A DNA stretch of 64,000 nt from the NCBI RefSeq assembly GCF_030269545.1, contig NZ_BSTN01000023.1, forward strand, positions 22,730 through 86,729. The letters run 5' to 3'. Under the pieces are notes generated by a model. It was not told the DNA's origin. It did no database searches and worked only from the letters and a program-made list of their open reading frames with translations. This DNA comes from Actinomadura sp. NBRC 104425 (GTDB lineage Bacteria > Actinomycetota > Actinomycetes > Streptosporangiales > Streptosporangiaceae). The position numbers and the translations under genes were made by a program. Every line of letters begins with the position of its first letter. Positions within the stretch are counted from its first letter, which is position 1. Shown in pieces: positions 61,432-64,000 of this stretch.

Positions 61432-61874
61432 CGCCCCGACTCCCGCCGCATGGCCCGGTCGATCAACTCCGCGGTGTCATCGATATCGAGGGCCGGTGGC
61501 ACCGGCGCCCCGTCTCCCCACCGAAACCACACGCCGTCCCAGACGACCGCCCACTCCCCGCCACCCGCGTCGACCGCCACCAGCACATCCCGCCGCACAT
61601 GGACGCGGCGCCCGCGTTCGGCGAGCGCCCGCCCGAGCCGCCGCACCATGACGACGGCGTCGGTCCGCGTGATCAGGCTCAGCGCCGCCCGCAGCTCCTC
61701 CGCCGACCCGGCCCCCACCTCGGAGACGACGAAGTCGACGCCTTGCACCCCGGCGGGCCGCCTCCGCGCCACCCACCGCCCACCCGCACCCTCAACCCAC
61801 CACCCGGGGAACTCGGCCGCCAGCCTCGATGTGACCCTGAGACCACAGTTGATCACTCTGCGTGAGTTTGTCAT
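61428..61874 (-). CDS. FPGW-motif protein
   Basis: This 148-residue protein has an N-terminal FPGW module (SRLAAEFPGWWVEGAGGRWV) followed by a second part with VVMVRRLGRALAERGRRVHV and a Trp-rich end (EWAVVWDGVWFRWGDGA). No signal or membrane segment is seen. It is translationally coupled to the 68-residue protein and lies 126 bp downstream of an Xre-TPR regulator on the same strand. The start is uncertain: no ribosome binding site precedes the ATG, and GTG a few codons later is possible. Unknown function. Confidence 0.72.
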   Translation of the reverse strand: MTNSRRVINCGLRVTSRLAAEFPGWWVEGAGGRWVARRRPAGVQGVDFVVSEVGAGSAEELRAALSLITRTDAVVMVRRLGRALAERGRRVHVRRDVLVAVDAGGGEWAVVWDGVWFRWGDGAPVPPALDIDDTAELIDRAMRRESGR

Positions 61875-62000
61875 GGCGGGACGTTAGGACGCCCCGCAGC
61901 GCAGGGCGGACAGGAAGTTGTCCCCTACCTCTCCCGCCGCGCGGACGCACACCGCGCCCTGAATTGACACTGTTCGCGGAGAAAACCCCGGCCAGGGGCG

Positions 62001-63230
62001 TTAGACGAGGAGGCCGATGCGGTCGGCCAGGTCGTGGGCGTCTTGGCGGAGGCTGGGTGGGCCTTCTTGGGCCAGCTCGGTGACCATTCGGCGGGCGTAG
62101 CCGTTGTAGCGGATCGTTTCGGGTGCGGCGGCGTACGCGTTGTCGAGCGCGTGCAGTGCCGCCTCCTCGTCGCCGGCGAGGCGCCATGCGCGTGCCACCT
62201 CGATGAGATGGCGGCCCTTGCGGGGGTGCGACGGGATGGCGGCGGCGGCCGTCCGGGCCGCCTGCCTGCGCGCCTCGCCGCCCTGCCGCCCTTCGACCGC
62301 CACCGTGACCGCGTGCGGACCCATGATCACCCTGCTGAACGACGTCATCGGCTCGTAGAAGTCCGGCGGCAGGGACTCAGCGATCTGCTGCGCCTTCTCC
62401 CACCACCGCCACGCCGTTCCCCGCTGTCCGGCGCAGGCCGCCGTGTAGGCGACCTCGTGGTGGAGGGCGCCCCACAGCGCCCGCAGCTCGTCATCGGCGT
62501 CGTCGGCACAGCCTCTGAGCAGGTCGAGCCCCTCGCGGTTGACGGCCTCGGCCGCGTCGAAGTCGCCCGCGTCCCGGTGGGCTTGTGCGGCCAGCCACAC
62601 GGCCCCGGCGAACGCGCGCGCGTCCCCGGACTCTTCGGCCGCCATGATCGAACGCTCGACCACGCGCCACAGCAGGTCGGGCGACGGCTGGTAGGCGAGG
62701 AAGAACTGGGCGAGGTTGTAGACGCGCGCCAGCAGCGACAGCGCGTGCCGCCGCTGCGCTCCCTCGTAGGCGCGCACGGCGTTCTTGGCGTCCTTGATCA
62801 GGTCGGGCAGCAGCGCACCGAGGACGGTGCGGTGGTCGGGAGCCGCATGACGCGCCCGCCACGCCGCGCTCAGCCGCGCCTCCAGGTGGTCCAGCGGGCT
62901 GGGCGGATCGGTCATGGACACCGACACCGAGTTGATGGCGTCCCGGACGACGGGCAGCGCCGGATGCCCGGGGCCGCGGAACATGCTGGTGGGCAGCGGC
63001 CGCCCGCCCGTGAGTTGCGCGATGTCGCGCAGTCGCAGGGCTTCGGCGAGGCTGAGCACGGTCGGCAGCTTGAGTTCCCTGATCTCCCCGCGCTCCACCG
63101 CCTTCACCCAGCGGGCGCTCTTGCCGACCAGCCCGCCGAGAATCTCGCGGCTCATGCCGCGCCGCCGCCGGAAGTACTGGACCCGCTGCCCCACCGACAG
63201 CTCCGGGTCGGCCGGATCGATGTCACGCAT
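62001..63230 (-). CDS. Xre regulator with TPR-like C-terminal domain
   Basis: This 409-residue protein has an N-terminal HTH (LSVGQRVQYFRRRRGMSREILGGLVGKSARWVKAVERG) followed by helical repeats resembling TPRs (LARVYNLAQFFLAYQPSPDLL, AGAVWLAAQAHRDAGDFDAAEAV, ARAWRLAGDEEAALHALDNAYAA). This layout is very common in Streptomyces and Actinomadura and is thought to bind a peptide or protein ligand. AAAGGTG lies eight bases before the ATG. It is upstream of the FPGW gene pair and divergent from the second hicB. Confidence 0.88.
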   Translation of the reverse strand: MRDIDPADPELSVGQRVQYFRRRRGMSREILGGLVGKSARWVKAVERGEIRELKLPTVLSLAEALRLRDIAQLTGGRPLPTSMFRGPGHPALPVVRDAINSVSVSMTDPPSPLDHLEARLSAAWRARHAAPDHRTVLGALLPDLIKDAKNAVRAYEGAQRRHALSLLARVYNLAQFFLAYQPSPDLLWRVVERSIMAAEESGDARAFAGAVWLAAQAHRDAGDFDAAEAVNREGLDLLRGCADDADDELRALWGALHHEVAYTAACAGQRGTAWRWWEKAQQIAESLPPDFYEPMTSFSRVIMGPHAVTVAVEGRQGGEARRQAARTAAAAIPSHPRKGRHLIEVARAWRLAGDEEAALHALDNAYAAAPETIRYNGYARRMVTELAQEGPPSLRQDAHDLADRIGLLV

Positions 63231-63394
63231 GAGCCCGCACCTTTCGAAGACCCGCCGCCTTCAGGCTACGAGCCGCCCCGCCCGCGCGTCAGGCCCTCAC
63301 CACGCGGAATCTACATGCGCCCAGAGGCCGCAGGATGAAACCTCGTTAGAATGATGCAGGCTGGGGCGAGCCCCCTTGCCTATCGGAGGACATC

Positions 63395-63604
63395 ATGAGC
63401 GTCGTGCTTGTACCGATCACGGTAGAGCAGGACGAGGACGGCGTCTGGAATGCCCGGGCGGTTCTCGGCCCCAAAAACTTCGTCTACGGCTACGGCGATA
63501 CACCGGAAGAAGCCAGGGCCGACGTGCAGGCGGGAATCCAGGACGTGTTCGATCACGAGGGTGTGCCGGCAGATCTCGGTCACGTCCAGCGGAGTGGTGT
63601 ATGA
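63395..63604 (+). CDS. hicB: HicB-like antitoxin (second copy)
   Basis: This 69-residue protein is paralogous to that at 55213-55422: shared TVEQDEDGxW, GYGDTPEEARADVQAG and GVPADL segments. The ribosome binding site is perfect (GGAGGA, six to nine bases upstream) and TAGAAT at 63347-63352 may be the -10. Its stop overlaps an ATG that would start hicA, but that frame ends after 12 codons where an IS256-type element begins. It is therefore an antitoxin-like gene without an intact toxin. Confidence 0.78.
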   Translation: MSVVLVPITVEQDEDGVWNARAVLGPKNFVYGYGDTPEEARADVQAGIQDVFDHEGVPADLGHVQRSGV

Positions 63605-63639
63605 GTCGGCCTCCGCGTGATCCTGTTTCTGCAGGTTAA
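63601..63639 (+). pseudogene. hicA start fragment cut by an insertion sequence
   Basis: ATG at 63601 overlaps the hicB stop (ATGA) exactly as expected for a hicBA pair. The frame reads MSRPPRDPVSAG and stops at 63637-63639. Such a start (Met-Ser-x-x-Pro-Arg-x-x-Ser-Ala/Gly) is typical of HicA N-termini. The stop lies at the point where the IS256 transposase gene ends on the other strand, so the rest of hicA was probably displaced by the insertion. The exact element boundary cannot be set from this window. Confidence 0.5.
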
Positions 63640-64000
63640 GCAGTGATCGCCTGCTGGTCGGTCCCGTCCCCGCAAGGACCGCCGTCAATCACCCGCAGTC
63701 TGGCTTTGGCGAGGAACTCCAGGCCCATGTAGCGGCGGCCCTCGGTCCACTCGTCGGTCTGCTCCATCAGCACGGCGCCGACGAGGCGGAGGACCGCGGT
63801 GCGGTCGGGGAAGATCCCGACCACGTCGGTGCGCCGCCGGATCTCCTTGTTGAGGCGTTCCTGCGGGTTGTTCGACCAGATCTGCCGCCAGATCTGGCGA
63901 GGGAAGCCGGTGAAGGCCAACAGGTCGTCACGGGCCTCGTCCAGATGCTGCGCGGCCTCGGGGTGCTTGGCCTCCAACGAATCCACCACGCGGGCGTGCT
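63636..64000 (-). CDS. IS256-family (Mutator) transposase, C-terminal part
   Basis: About 120 residues of the transposase C-terminus are visible, running off the right edge. The segment SNNPQERLNKEIRRRTDVVG and IFPDRTAVLRLVGAVLMEQ then RRYMGLE is highly characteristic of IS256/Mutator transposases. The frame is open to the window end. The stop overlaps the truncated hicA frame. No terminal inverted repeat could be defined because the other end is not in the window. Confidence 0.9.
   Translation of the reverse strand, partial: HARVVDSLEAKHPEAAQHLDEARDDLLAFTGFPRQIWRQIWSNNPQERLNKEIRRRTDVVGIFPDRTAVLRLVGAVLMEQTDEWTEGRRYMGLEFLAKARLRVIDGGPCGDGTDQQAITA

Overview
This is a very GC-rich stretch of a mycelial-type actinobacterial chromosome. 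The GlgE glucan pathway, F420/LLM enzymes, a DRB0094-type RNA ligase, Xre-TPR regulators, several Ser/Thr kinases and an IS256 transposase point to the Streptosporangiales (Actinomadura or Thermomonospora-like). The genus is inferred from gene content, not from any marker sequence.

Left part (1-24 kb): a conserved housekeeping block, almost all on the minus strand. It runs etfB-etfA, iscS, mnmA, an LLM oxidoreductase, a MetE-like protein, ligA, a GGDEF-EAL protein, gatC-gatA-gatB, a second GGDEF-EAL protein and ilvB. The order resembles the mycobacterial ilvB-gatCAB-ligA-mnmA-iscS-etf region. Plus-strand genes interrupt it: a PQQ sugar dehydrogenase lipoprotein, a DUF695-like protein, and a TetR regulator with an MFS exporter. 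ilvB is preceded by a readable attenuator: a 16-residue leader peptide containing Ile-Leu-Val-Val-Leu, followed by a terminator hairpin.

Middle (24-42 kb): accessory genes. Three related kinases lie in a row and the last looks like a pseudokinase. Then come an acyl-ACP desaturase with a palindromic operator, an SDR, an F420-reductase-like protein divergent from an HxlR regulator, and an enoyl-CoA hydratase. A SNF2 helicase follows whose Walker A motif is split by a 384-residue intein; it is coupled to a SWIM zinc-finger gene. After these are an M55 peptidase, an orphan histidine kinase, an Xre plus membrane-protein pair with a duplicated operator, and two tandem DUF3558-like proteins.

Glucan block (42-55 kb): glgP diverges from glgE-treS-mak, and glgB lies further on. 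Together these are the GlgE pathway: trehalose to maltose to maltose-1-phosphate to alpha-1,4-glucan, branching, and phosphorolysis. A GntR regulator and a small protein separate mak from glgB. TreS, Mak and GlgB all carry low-complexity additions.

Right end (55-64 kb): a HicBA pair, a Nudix-NYN fusion, sppA, a flavin reductase, hutI, an RNA ligase, two small proteins sharing an FPGW-type motif, an Xre-TPR regulator, and a second hicB whose hicA partner is cut short where an IS256-family transposase begins. No rRNA, tRNA or CRISPR array was seen.
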